In this document: positions 52,903 through 61,171 of the stretch, piece by piece | Layout: every line of letters begins with the position of its first letter | How positions within the stretch are numbered: the stretch's first letter is position 1 | Assembly (NCBI RefSeq): GCF_014643635.1 | Contig: NZ_BMJV01000002.1 | Location: 248,001 to 312,000, forward strand | Reading direction: 5' to 3' | Source: Salipiger pallidus | GTDB taxonomy: Bacteria; Pseudomonadota; Alphaproteobacteria; Rhodobacterales; Rhodobacteraceae | Length of the DNA stretch: 64,000 nucleotides | Notes under the pieces: generated by a model | What the model was told of the DNA's origin: nothing | Database searches by the model: none | The model's input: only the letters and a program-made list of their open reading frames with translations | Position numbers and translations under genes: made by a program

Positions 52903-54129
52903 ATGAAATACGCACCTCTACTTCTTTTGCTGACGGTCGCTGTGCTGGTCGCTCTGCCGTGGCTGGTCTCCGGCTCGATGTTGAACGCGGCTGTACAGAT
53001 GCTGATCGCGGCCCTGTTCGCAATGGCCTTTGGTCTGTTGTGCGGACAGGCGGGATTGCTGAGCTTCGGGCATGCCGCCTACTTTGGTGTCGGGGCTTTT
53101 GCGGCCGTTCATGCAATGAACGCCTTTGGAGGCGAGGGGCTCTTGCCGACACCGCTTTTGCCTCTCGTGGGCGGGGCCACGGGTCTCGTGAGCGGTCTTC
53201 TGGCAGGCTACTTTTCCACGAAGCGGACGGGCGTCTATTTCGCCATGATCACGCTGGCGCTGGCCGAGTTGCTCCATGCGTTGGCACCGCACCTTAAAAC
53301 CGTCTTTGGTGGTGAGGCGGGCGTGTCCTCTTTCCGTATGCCCGCTTGGGGTATCGGGTTCGGTTCGCTCAACGACGTCTATTTCCTGACGTTGGTCTGG
53401 ACGCTTCTGTGCATCGGTCTTTTGTATCTCTTTAGCAAAACCCCGCTCGGGCGGCTCGCGCTGGGTCTGAGGGAAAACGCGCATCGTCTGCGGTTTCTGG
53501 GCTACAACACCCATGCACTTGGCACGCTGATTTTTGCCGTCTCCGCCATGTTCGCGGGTGTCGCCGGTGCGCTTCAGTCAATGAACATTGAGGCGGCGAA
53601 CTATGTCGTCCTCGAGTCCCATATTTCGACGGCGGTCGTACTCAACAGCTTTATCGGCGGTGTGCGCGTCTTCCTCGGGCCGGCAATCGGCGGGGCGGTG
53701 ATGACCTTTTTCGGTCACGTGACGTCTGATTTGACCCGTGTATGGCTTTTGTATCAGGGCATCATCTTTGTGCTCGTTATGATGTTCTTGCCGCGTGGCA
53801 TCGTGGGTGAGTTGGTCGAGCGCCTGCGCAGCCCCGGCAGCGAGGGTTTTGCCGGTACACTTGGCACGACGCTCATGCGCCTTGCGAGCCTTGCGGTCGC
53901 GGCCTTCGGCGGTGTGTTCCTGGTCGAGTTCCTGCAGCGCTTTCTATCGGCCGAATACCGCGCGGGTGTGCAAGAGGGCATCTGGCCCAACATCACGCTT
54001 TTCTCTCACGACTGGGCGCCCCTGTCCGTTCTGCCCTGGGGCTTCGGGTTTGGTCTCTTCGGGCTCGGTATCGCGCTTGTCGTCATGGTCAACCGCCGCG
54101 TCGCGGCGCGCAAGGAGGCACAGGCATGA
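52903..54129 (+). CDS. HAAT-type ABC permease (LivM-like, C-terminally extended)
   Basis: Second permease subunit, 408 residues. The core (about 1-310) has the family signature GLLCGQAGLLSFGHAAYFGVGAFAA, plus GLRENAHRLRFLGYN and FIGGVRVFLGPAIGGAVM. Beyond the usual end it adds about 80-100 residues with two more hydrophobic segments (RLASLAVAAFGGVFLVEFL and LPWGFGFGLFGLGIALVVMV). This makes it longer than a typical LivM of about 320-350. Its ATG is 4 bp after the previous stop, and its 3' end overlaps the ATPase gene (ATGA). Confidence 0.9.
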   Translation: MKYAPLLLLLTVAVLVALPWLVSGSMLNAAVQMLIAALFAMAFGLLCGQAGLLSFGHAAYFGVGAFAAVHAMNAFGGEGLLPTPLLPLVGGATGLVSGLLAGYFSTKRTGVYFAMITLALAELLHALAPHLKTVFGGEAGVSSFRMPAWGIGFGSLNDVYFLTLVWTLLCIGLLYLFSKTPLGRLALGLRENAHRLRFLGYNTHALGTLIFAVSAMFAGVAGALQSMNIEAANYVVLESHISTAVVLNSFIGGVRVFLGPAIGGAVMTFFGHVTSDLTRVWLLYQGIIFVLVMMFLPRGIVGELVERLRSPGSEGFAGTLGTTLMRLASLAVAAFGGVFLVEFLQRFLSAEYRAGVQEGIWPNITLFSHDWAPLSVLPWGFGFGLFGLGIALVVMVNRRVAARKEAQA

Positions 54130-54878
54130 GCGATCCCATTCTGTCTTTGCAAAACGTCCACAAATCCTTCGGAGAGGCCCATATCATCCGGGATGCCAAT
54201 CTCGACGTGATCCCCGGCGAACGCCATGCGGTGATCGGGCCGAACGGGGCGGGCAAATCGACGTTGTTCCACCTCTGTTCCGGACAGTTCGCGCCTTCGG
54301 AAGGCAAGATCCTTCTGAACGGCACAAATATCGCCGGGCTGAAGCCGGCGGAGGTCAATCGTCGCGGTCTGGCGCGGTCTTTTCAGATCACCAACATCTT
54401 CCCGGGGGTGTCGGTCTTTGAGAACCTGCGCCTTGCGGTGATGCGCAAACACAACCTGCAATTCGTGTTCTGGCGCTCAGTCGCACGGTTACGCCGTGTC
54501 AATGCTGAGGTGGACGAACTCCTGACGAGAATCCGCCTGTCGGACCGCGCCTATTCTCTGGCCAGTCAGCTGTCCTATTCCGAACAGAGATCGCTGGAGA
54601 TCGGAATGACCCTTGCCTCCGACCCGCAGGTTATCCTTCTCGATGAACCAATGGCCGGCATGTCGCATGAGGAGACCAATTACACCGCCGGTCTGATCCG
54701 CGAGATCACCGAAGGGCGGACACTTTTGATCGTCGAGCACGATATGGGCGTGGTCTTTTCCTTGGCGCATCGGATCAGCGTTCTGGTCTACGGCGAGATC
54801 GTCGCGACCGGCACGCCCGAGGAAATCCGCGGCAACGCCCGCGTGAAAGAAGCCTATCTGGGCGAGGAGGCGGCATGA
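54126..54878 (+). CDS. HAAT-type ABC ATPase (LivG-like)
   Basis: Cytoplasmic ATP-binding subunit, 250 residues. Walker A is GPNGAGKSTLFHL; the family LivG stretch SFQITNIFPGVSVFENLRL follows. The signature motif is divergent (LSYSEQRSLEIGM rather than LSGGQ), and Walker B is PQVILLDEPMAGMS. The H-loop is in IVEHDMGVVFSL. The end carries VATGTPEEIRGNARVKEAYLGE, typical of LivG. It overlaps the permease gene before it and the next ATPase gene by 4 bases. Confidence 0.92.
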   Translation: MSDPILSLQNVHKSFGEAHIIRDANLDVIPGERHAVIGPNGAGKSTLFHLCSGQFAPSEGKILLNGTNIAGLKPAEVNRRGLARSFQITNIFPGVSVFENLRLAVMRKHNLQFVFWRSVARLRRVNAEVDELLTRIRLSDRAYSLASQLSYSEQRSLEIGMTLASDPQVILLDEPMAGMSHEETNYTAGLIREITEGRTLLIVEHDMGVVFSLAHRISVLVYGEIVATGTPEEIRGNARVKEAYLGEEAA

Positions 54879-55600
54879 TGGAGACTGTGAACCACACCAT
54901 TCTGTCCGTCGAGGGCCTGCACGCCCATTACGGCAAAAGTCACATCCTGCACGGCGTCAATTTCGACGTGGCCCGCGGGGAGGTCGTGAGCCTTCTGGGT
55001 CGCAACGGCTCCGGGCGCTCGACCACGATGAAGTCCATCATGGGGCTGGTGCCGCCGACCGAGGGCCATGTGCGCCTCGAGGGTGTCGATCTGGCCGGTC
55101 AGCGCAGCTTTGCGATCTGTCGCCAGGGCATCGGCTATGTGCCGGAAGAGCGCGAAATTTTCCTTAACCTCACTGTCGATGAGAACCTGGAGATGGGGCG
55201 TCAGAATGGACCGGAAGGTGCGCCGAAATGGGGCACTGAACAGATGTTCACCTATTTCCCGCGCCTCAAGGAACGCCGCAACACGCGTGCGGGCAGCCTT
55301 TCGGGCGGGGAGCAACAGATGCTCACCATGTGCCGCTCGCTTCTGGGCAACCCTCTGGTGATGCTGATCGATGAGCCAACCGAAGGCCTTGCGCCCAAGA
55401 TCGTGACGGTCGTCGGCGAGGTGATCGAAGATATCAATAAGCACGGGGTCTCTGTTGTGCTGGTGGAGCAGAAACTCACCATCGCCATGCAGGTCTCGCA
55501 TCGGGTCTGTGTCATGGGTCACGGCCAGATCGTTTTTGAGGGCACGCCCGATGAATTGAACGCCAGGCCGGAGATCTCTGACGAATGGCTCGCGGTGTAA
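54875..55600 (+). CDS. HAAT-type ABC ATPase (LivF-like) with Walker A Lys to Arg change
   Basis: Second ATP-binding subunit, 241 residues. The fold is clear: LLGRNGSGRSTTMKSIMG, YVPEEREIFLNLTVDENL, LSGGEQQMLTMCRSLLGNP, LVMLIDEPTEGLAPKIV and VVLVEQKLTIAMQ. In the Walker A loop the invariant nucleotide-binding Lys is Arg (R48 in G-R-N-G-S-G-R-S), read from CGC at 55016-55018. The signature, Walker B and Switch His/Gln positions look normal, so it is probably expressed and structured; asymmetric ATPase sites are known in ABC transporters. Overlaps livG by ATGA. Confidence 0.9.
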   Translation: MMETVNHTILSVEGLHAHYGKSHILHGVNFDVARGEVVSLLGRNGSGRSTTMKSIMGLVPPTEGHVRLEGVDLAGQRSFAICRQGIGYVPEEREIFLNLTVDENLEMGRQNGPEGAPKWGTEQMFTYFPRLKERRNTRAGSLSGGEQQMLTMCRSLLGNPLVMLIDEPTEGLAPKIVTVVGEVIEDINKHGVSVVLVEQKLTIAMQVSHRVCVMGHGQIVFEGTPDELNARPEISDEWLAV

Positions 55601-55613
55601 GGGAGAACGCGTG

Positions 55614-56108
55614 ATGACATCTGCAATGAACATGACGGCACCAATGGAAATGGGGCTGACCGTACGCGATCTGCCCAAGATGCTTGAGTTTTACCAACAG
55701 GCGTTCGGCCTTGAGATCATGGCCGATGTGACCGTCCCCGCCGAAAAAGCGGAGGTCGCGGCCTTGAGCCGGGGCGCTTACCGCGTTGTGCGGCTGCAAA
55801 CGCCTTGGGGGGAACGGATCAAATTGCTCGCGCCGGAGATCGCTCCGGCCGAGCGCCCCGCAGCAACGGACCACGTTCTGGACCGCCACGAAGCGACATA
55901 CCTGACCTTCATCGTCGACGATCTGCGCGCCGTCGTGGCCCGCGTGGTCGCGGCAGGCGGTACTTTGATGACGGGCAAAGAGCCAGTCGAAGTCCGGCCC
56001 GGCACCTTCCTCGCCTTCCTGCGCGACCCTGAGGGGCATATCGTCGAGATCGTCGAATATGCCGACATCACCGCGTATCGCACAGACCTTGCGGAGGGGT
56101 CGGCATGA
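55614..56108 (+). CDS. VOC-family (glyoxalase/dioxygenase fold) protein
   Basis: Vicinal-oxygen-chelate fold protein of 164 residues. It has two beta-alpha-beta-beta-beta units: the first with MEMGLTVRDLPKMLEFYQQAFGLE, the second with YLTFIVDDLRAVVARVVAAGGTL and the terminal strand FLAFLRDPEGHIVEIVEYAD, where Glu residues would bind metal. The family includes glyoxalases, epimerases and extradiol dioxygenases, so the reaction is open; isomerisation or ring chemistry on a pathway intermediate is plausible. GGGAG lies 8 bases before the ATG; a GTG at 55611 is an alternative. The 3' end overlaps the next SDR (ATGA). Confidence 0.8.
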   Translation: MTSAMNMTAPMEMGLTVRDLPKMLEFYQQAFGLEIMADVTVPAEKAEVAALSRGAYRVVRLQTPWGERIKLLAPEIAPAERPAATDHVLDRHEATYLTFIVDDLRAVVARVVAAGGTLMTGKEPVEVRPGTFLAFLRDPEGHIVEIVEYADITAYRTDLAEGSA

Positions 56109-56845
56109 TGTTCGATTTCACCAACCGCACGCTGGTTCTCACCGGCGCCAATGGTGGCATCGGCCGCGCCGTGGCCGAGCTCTTTCACGCGGCAGGCGCC
56201 AATCTGGTGCTGGCCGATGTCGATGGTGCCGCGCTGGCTGAATTTGCCGCCACGTTGACCTCTCCGAAAGGCGGCACGATTGAAACCCTCGCCGTGGATG
56301 CGGCCAATCCCGACGACGCGGATCGGATCGTCGCAGTCGCGACCAACCTCGGTGGCATCGACTTTCTCGTGCCCTCCGCCGGCATCTACATGGCGGAGCC
56401 TTTCGCCGAAATGACGGATGACCAGTGGCGCCGCACCCTCTCCATCAATCTCGATGGCGTCTTCTACCTCAGCCGCCGCGCGGTCGACCATTTGAAAGCC
56501 GGATCGTCCATCGTCAACCTGAGCTCGCTCGCCGCCCATCGCGGCGCCAAGACCAACGCGCATTATGGTGCCTCGAAAGGGGCCATTGGCGCCATGAGCC
56601 GCGCGCTGGCCAATGAGTTGGCGCCGAAAACGCGGGTCAACGTCGTGGCGCCTGGCGTGATCGACACGCCAATGACCCGCGATCTGATCGCGACACGGGG
56701 CGACGACACGCTCAGGCACACGCCGATGGGACGGACCGGACAAGCGTCCGAGATCGCCTCCGTCATCGCCTTCCTTTGCAGCGAAGCGGCAAGTTTTGTG
56801 AACGGCGAAACCATTCACGTCAACGGCGGCCTCTATATGAGCTGA
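56105..56845 (+). CDS. SDR dehydrogenase 1 of the catabolic operon
   Basis: Short-chain dehydrogenase/reductase of 246 residues with all usual catalytic elements: cofactor loop TGANGGIGRAV, Asp in LADVDG (suggesting NAD preference), NLSSLAAHRG for Ser, and the Y-x-x-x-K in HYGASKGAIGAM. The NNAG motif is replaced by PSAGIY. C-terminal GETIHVNGGLYMS. Probably oxidises a secondary alcohol of the imported compound or a derived intermediate. Its start overlaps the VOC stop. Confidence 0.85.
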   Translation: MMFDFTNRTLVLTGANGGIGRAVAELFHAAGANLVLADVDGAALAEFAATLTSPKGGTIETLAVDAANPDDADRIVAVATNLGGIDFLVPSAGIYMAEPFAEMTDDQWRRTLSINLDGVFYLSRRAVDHLKAGSSIVNLSSLAAHRGAKTNAHYGASKGAIGAMSRALANELAPKTRVNVVAPGVIDTPMTRDLIATRGDDTLRHTPMGRTGQASEIASVIAFLCSEAASFVNGETIHVNGGLYMS

Positions 56846-56926
56846 GCCAGCACACCACGCTAAAAACTGACTGTTTTCAACCCGGCGACCCGAGGAGGGC
56901 GTTTCCGGGACCGGAGGAGAATTATC

Positions 56927-57703
56927 ATGACCACCACGTTCGATTTCACCGGACGTACCGCGCTGGTGACAGGCGCTGCTTCCGGGCTCGGCCTCGCCAT
57001 GGCGCGCGCTTTCGTGGGCGCGGGTGCCAAGACCGTCCTTTTCGATCTGGACGAGGACGGCGTGCGGGAGGCCGAGCATGCGCTGAACGCGGATCACCCC
57101 GGACAGGTCACGGCACTTGCGGGCTCGATCACCGACACGGGCGCGGTCGAAGCGGCTTGCGAGGTGGCGGTGGCTTTCGGCGGGCGGCTCGATGTGGTGA
57201 TGAACAACGCGGGCATCTCCGGCAACGGGCCGTCTCTTGAATTGGACGAAACCACGTGGCGTCGGGGCATCGACATAAATCTCAACGGTGCGTTTTTCGT
57301 GGCCCAGGCCGCGGGTCGTGTCATGGCCGAACAAGGTGGCGGCAGCATCGTCAATACTGCCTCCATGTATGGTGTTGTCGCCGCCCCGGAACGTGCCGCC
57401 TATTGCGCCGCCAAGGCTGGCGTCGTGGCGCTCACAAAGGTGCTGGCCATCGAATGGGCTGACCGCAACATCCGCGTCAACGCCATCGCGCCCGGTTACG
57501 TGCGGACCGCGCTGACCGAAACGCTCGCTGCGCAAGGCCGCTTGGACCTTGCCTCTCTCAACGCGCGGGTGCCCGCGGGACGGCTCGGCACGCCCGAGGA
57601 AATCGCCTCCGCCTCCCTGTTTCTCGCTTCGGACGCCTCCGCCTATGTGACCGGTCAAACGCTGGTCGCCGATGGTGGCTGGTCCTCCTACAGCTATTTG
57701 TAA
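56927..57703 (+). CDS. SDR dehydrogenase 2 of the catabolic operon
   Basis: A second classical SDR of 258 residues, distinct from the first: TGAASGLGLAM cofactor loop, Asp in LFDLDEDG, MNNAGISGNG, NTASMYGVVAAPERAAYCAAKAG with the catalytic Tyr and Lys, and GQTLVADGGWSSYSYL at the end. An 81-bp spacer separates it from the first SDR, the largest internal gap of the operon. GGAGGAGAA precedes the ATG. Two SDRs imply two alcohol-oxidation steps or two stereochemistries. Confidence 0.87.
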   Translation: MTTTFDFTGRTALVTGAASGLGLAMARAFVGAGAKTVLFDLDEDGVREAEHALNADHPGQVTALAGSITDTGAVEAACEVAVAFGGRLDVVMNNAGISGNGPSLELDETTWRRGIDINLNGAFFVAQAAGRVMAEQGGGSIVNTASMYGVVAAPERAAYCAAKAGVVALTKVLAIEWADRNIRVNAIAPGYVRTALTETLAAQGRLDLASLNARVPAGRLGTPEEIASASLFLASDASAYVTGQTLVADGGWSSYSYL

Positions 57704-57715
57704 AGGACATCTCAC

Positions 57716-59917
57716 ATGCCGATCTATGCCGATCTGACGCCGAAAGCCTTCTGGCGTGACATCAAAGCCTCCAAAGAGGATCGCACCGAGCTTGACCCCA
57801 CCGTCGGGCGGACCATGCTGAGCCAATTGCACCTCATTCGCGCGTTCGAGGAAAAGGTTCTGGACCTTGCAGGGCAGGGGCTTGTGCACGGGCCTGCGCA
57901 CTCTGCGATTGGTCAGGAAGGCGGCGCCGTCGGCTCAGCGATGGCGATGCGTGGTTCTGATCAGGTCAACGGCTCGCACCGTGCGCACCACCAGTTCCTC
58001 GCCAAGGCTCTGGCCTATGCGGCACCCGAAGGGATCGACCCGGAAAAGAGCTTCGGCGAGACGCTGCGGCATCTGTCGAAACGCACCCTATCGGAAATTC
58101 TCGGGCTGTCTGAGGGCTTTTGCCAAGGGCGCGGTGGGTCCATGCACCTGCGTTGGGCCGAAAGTGGCAATCTTGGCACCAATGCGATCGTCGGCGGCGG
58201 TGTGCCCATGGCGGCGGGCGCGGCTTGGGCGCACAAACAGGCGGGCACGGGCGATGTCGTCTACACCTATTTTGGCGATGGTGCAGTCAACATTGGCTCT
58301 GTGCTGGAGACGATGAATATCGCCGCAGCATGGAAATTGCCGATCTGTTTCTTCATTGAAAACAACCGCTACGCCGTCTCCACCCATGTCGAGGAAGTCA
58401 CTGCAGAGACGCGGCTTTCGGCGCGCGGTCTGGCCTTTGGCATTCCGGCGCTGAAGGTGGACGGCATGGATACGCTGTCCGTGTATCTGGCCTCCGAGGA
58501 AGCCAACAAGATCATGCGCGCAGGCGAAGGCCCGGTGGTGATCGAGGCCGATGTATACCGCTATTTCCACCAAAACGGCGCGCTGCCGGGCTCGGCTTTC
58601 GGCTATCGCACGAAGGAAGAAGAGCTGGAATGGCAAGGCCGCGATCCGCTCGACGCCATGGCGCGCGACCTGATGGAACGTCAGATCATCGGTGCGCAGG
58701 CCGTTGAGGAGCTGCGCAATCAGGCGCAGCAAATGATGGAAGGGATCGCGGACGAGCTGATCGAAGAGGTCGACGGCAAACACCGCATCAAACCGGCGCT
58801 CTGGCCCGAAGAAAGCTTTCGGGATTTCGGTCTGCGTGGCGATCTGTCGGAATTCGACGGTGCGCGTTTCGAGGAGCAGGAAGCGTTTTCCGGCACGCTC
58901 AAGGACAACGTGAAATTCATCGATGCCGTGGCCGATGTGATGATGCGCCGGATGGAGACGGACGAGCGCGTCGTCGTCATGGGCGAGGATGTGCACCGGC
59001 TCAAAGGCGGCACCAATGGCGCCACCAAAGGGCTGTCGGACAAGTTTCCGGATCGTTGCCTCGGCACCCCGATTGCCGAAAACGCCTTCACGGGGCTCGC
59101 AGCAGGCATGGCCGCTGACGGGCGCGTGCGGCCAGTGATCGAATTCATGTACCCAGATTTTATGTGGGTTGCAGCGGATCAGGTGTTCAACCAGATCGGC
59201 AAGGCGCGTCACATGTTCGGCGGCGAGAATGCCATGCCTCTGGTGATGCGTACGAAAATCGCTATGGGCACAGGCTATGGCTCGCAGCACTCGATGGATC
59301 CTGCGGGCATCTTTGCGACCGCGCCAGGCTGGCGGATCGTCGCGCCCTCGACGCCCTACGATTACGTCGGGCTGATGAATGCGGCGCTTCAATGTGAGGA
59401 CCCGGTTCTGGTGATCGAACACGTCGATCTGTACGCCTCGAAGGGCGTCGGCTCGGCCGATGATCTCGACTACATGATCCCGCTGGGCAAGGCCAAAGTT
59501 GTCCGCGAAGGCGCCCGCGTCACCGTCCTGACCTATCTCGCCATGGTCAAAAAGACCCACGAGGTGGTGGAGCGCCTGGGTATTGACGCCGAGATCATCG
59601 ACCTGCGCAGCCTCGACCGTGCCGGGCTCGATTGGGAGACCATTGAGGCCTCCATCGAGAAAACCGGCAATGTGTTGATCGTCGAACAGGGCGCCTCTGG
59701 CACCTCCTATGGCGGCTGGCTTTCTGATGAGATCCAGCGTCGTTGTTTCGACTTCCTCGATCAGCCGATCAAACGGGTGCTTGGCTCCGAGGCCTCGCCC
59801 AGCATTTCCAAAGTCTTGGAGGCGGCGGCCTGCGCGCGTCCGCAAGACATCGAAACTGGCCTGCGCGAGGTCATGGCCGATCAGGGTCTGCCACTCGCGG
59901 CAGAGGCACCCGAATAA
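57716..59917 (+). CDS. Fused alpha-beta thiamine-diphosphate E1 dehydrogenase
   Basis: Both halves of a 2-oxo-acid or acetoin-type E1 in one 733-residue chain. Residues 1 to about 370 are the alpha part, with the ThDP motif GDGAVNIGSVLETMN (about 187) ending in ENN (about 215). Residues about 390-733 are the beta part (VVVMGEDVHRLKGGTNGATKGL, MYPDFMWVAADQVFNQIGKARHMFGG). The E1 active-site loop, normally Y-R-Y-x-G-H-S, reads Y-R-Y-F-H-Q-N-G-A-L-P-G (about 280-290). Fused, divergent E1s of this kind have no settled substrate. It lies 11 bp upstream of the E2 gene and 12 bp after SDR 2. Confidence 0.88.
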   Translation: MPIYADLTPKAFWRDIKASKEDRTELDPTVGRTMLSQLHLIRAFEEKVLDLAGQGLVHGPAHSAIGQEGGAVGSAMAMRGSDQVNGSHRAHHQFLAKALAYAAPEGIDPEKSFGETLRHLSKRTLSEILGLSEGFCQGRGGSMHLRWAESGNLGTNAIVGGGVPMAAGAAWAHKQAGTGDVVYTYFGDGAVNIGSVLETMNIAAAWKLPICFFIENNRYAVSTHVEEVTAETRLSARGLAFGIPALKVDGMDTLSVYLASEEANKIMRAGEGPVVIEADVYRYFHQNGALPGSAFGYRTKEEELEWQGRDPLDAMARDLMERQIIGAQAVEELRNQAQQMMEGIADELIEEVDGKHRIKPALWPEESFRDFGLRGDLSEFDGARFEEQEAFSGTLKDNVKFIDAVADVMMRRMETDERVVVMGEDVHRLKGGTNGATKGLSDKFPDRCLGTPIAENAFTGLAAGMAADGRVRPVIEFMYPDFMWVAADQVFNQIGKARHMFGGENAMPLVMRTKIAMGTGYGSQHSMDPAGIFATAPGWRIVAPSTPYDYVGLMNAALQCEDPVLVIEHVDLYASKGVGSADDLDYMIPLGKAKVVREGARVTVLTYLAMVKKTHEVVERLGIDAEIIDLRSLDRAGLDWETIEASIEKTGNVLIVEQGASGTSYGGWLSDEIQRRCFDFLDQPIKRVLGSEASPSISKVLEAAACARPQDIETGLREVMADQGLPLAAEAPE

Positions 59918-59928
59918 GGAGAGACACC

Positions 59929-61170
59929 ATGCCCAAGGAAATCATATTGCCCTCGCTCTCCGCCGGAATGGAAGACGCGGTGATCGCCAATTGGCTCAAG
60001 GCCGAAGGCGAGGCCGTGAAGGCGGGCGACCCATTGGCCGAGGTGGAAACTGACAAGGCGACAATGGAATTTGAGGCCGACACAGACGGGGTGTTGGGCA
60101 AGATCCTCACCCCAGCTGGCGAGCGCGCCGATGTGAATGCGGTCATCGCGGTTTTGTTGTTGGAGGGTGAAGACGCCTCCGTGCTGGACGGCTATTCGCC
60201 GGGGGACGCTGCGCCAGCCACAGAAGCGAAAACCGAAGCTCCTGTTGAGACTCCGAAAGCGGAAGCGACCCCAATTGCGGAATCCTCCGACAAGATCGCG
60301 GCCTCGCCACTCGCCCGCCGGATCGCGGCCCAGAAAGATGTCGATCTTTCGAGGCTTTCCGGGTCCGGCCCGCGCGGTCGCATCGTGCGCATCGATGTGG
60401 AACGCGCCGTCGAGGCCGGGGCTGTCGCTCCCGTGGCTGTAAGCCCTGTCGCCGCCGCTTCTGGGCCCGAGCTCGCGGACATTGGTGACTATGAGGCCCT
60501 CCCTCACACCGGCATGCGGCGCACCATCGCGCGGCGGTTGCTCGAGTCCAAAACCACCGTGCCGCATTTCTACCTTGAGGCCGATTGTGACATCGAAGCG
60601 CTCATGGCGCTCCGTGCCCAAATCAACGAGGGCCGTGAAAAGGCGGACCGGATCTCGGTCAATGATTTCATCATAAAAGCCGTCGCCAATGCGCTGGCCA
60701 AAGTGCCCGCCGCCAATGCGATTTGGACCGATGAGGCCGTATTGCGGCTCAAATCCATCGACATTTCCGTGGCGGTCGCAACCGATGGTGGCCTTATCAC
60801 ACCGGTCCTGCGCAATGCGGATCAAAAGAGCCTCGGCACGCTGTCTTCGGAGATGAAAGCACTGGCTGGCAAGGCGCGGGAGGGCCGTCTTAAGCCCGAC
60901 GAATACCAAGGTGGCGGCTTCTCGCTCTCGAACCTCGGTATGTATGGGGTCAAAAGCTTCTCAGCCATCATCAACCCGCCGCAGAGCTGCATCTTGGCCG
61001 TCGGAGCCGCCGAAAAACGCCCTGTCGGACGCGGCGATCAGATCGTGCTGGCGCCTGTCATGAGCGTGACGCTTTCGGTCGATCACCGCACCGTCGATGG
61101 CGCTGTGGGCGCGCAGTGGCTCGCAGCCTTCAAAAAGGGCATCGAGAGCCCGATGAGCCTGTTGGTGTAA
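59929..61170 (+). CDS. Dihydrolipoyl acyltransferase E2
   Basis: Transfers the acyl group made by E1 to CoA, 413 residues. The N-terminal lipoyl domain has the lipoylated Lys43 in VETDKATMEFEAD. A Thr/Ala/Glu-rich linker is followed by a peripheral-subunit-binding domain (ASPLARRIAAQKDVDLSRLSGSGPRGRIVR). The catalytic domain ends with SVDHRTVDGAVGAQW, where His386 and Asp390 form the CoA-acetyltransferase motif. The family includes pyruvate, branched-chain and acetoin E2s, and the substrate is set by E1. The ATG at 59929 follows AAGGAGAG. Confidence 0.92.
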   Translation: MPKEIILPSLSAGMEDAVIANWLKAEGEAVKAGDPLAEVETDKATMEFEADTDGVLGKILTPAGERADVNAVIAVLLLEGEDASVLDGYSPGDAAPATEAKTEAPVETPKAEATPIAESSDKIAASPLARRIAAQKDVDLSRLSGSGPRGRIVRIDVERAVEAGAVAPVAVSPVAAASGPELADIGDYEALPHTGMRRTIARRLLESKTTVPHFYLEADCDIEALMALRAQINEGREKADRISVNDFIIKAVANALAKVPAANAIWTDEAVLRLKSIDISVAVATDGGLITPVLRNADQKSLGTLSSEMKALAGKAREGRLKPDEYQGGGFSLSNLGMYGVKSFSAIINPPQSCILAVGAAEKRPVGRGDQIVLAPVMSVTLSVDHRTVDGAVGAQWLAAFKKGIESPMSLLV

Positions 61171-61171
61171 C

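Noticed and set aside
55778-59845. Two long minus-strand frames opposite the VOC, SDR and E1 genes
   Set aside because: They lie antisense to well-identified enzymes and have no recognisable domain.
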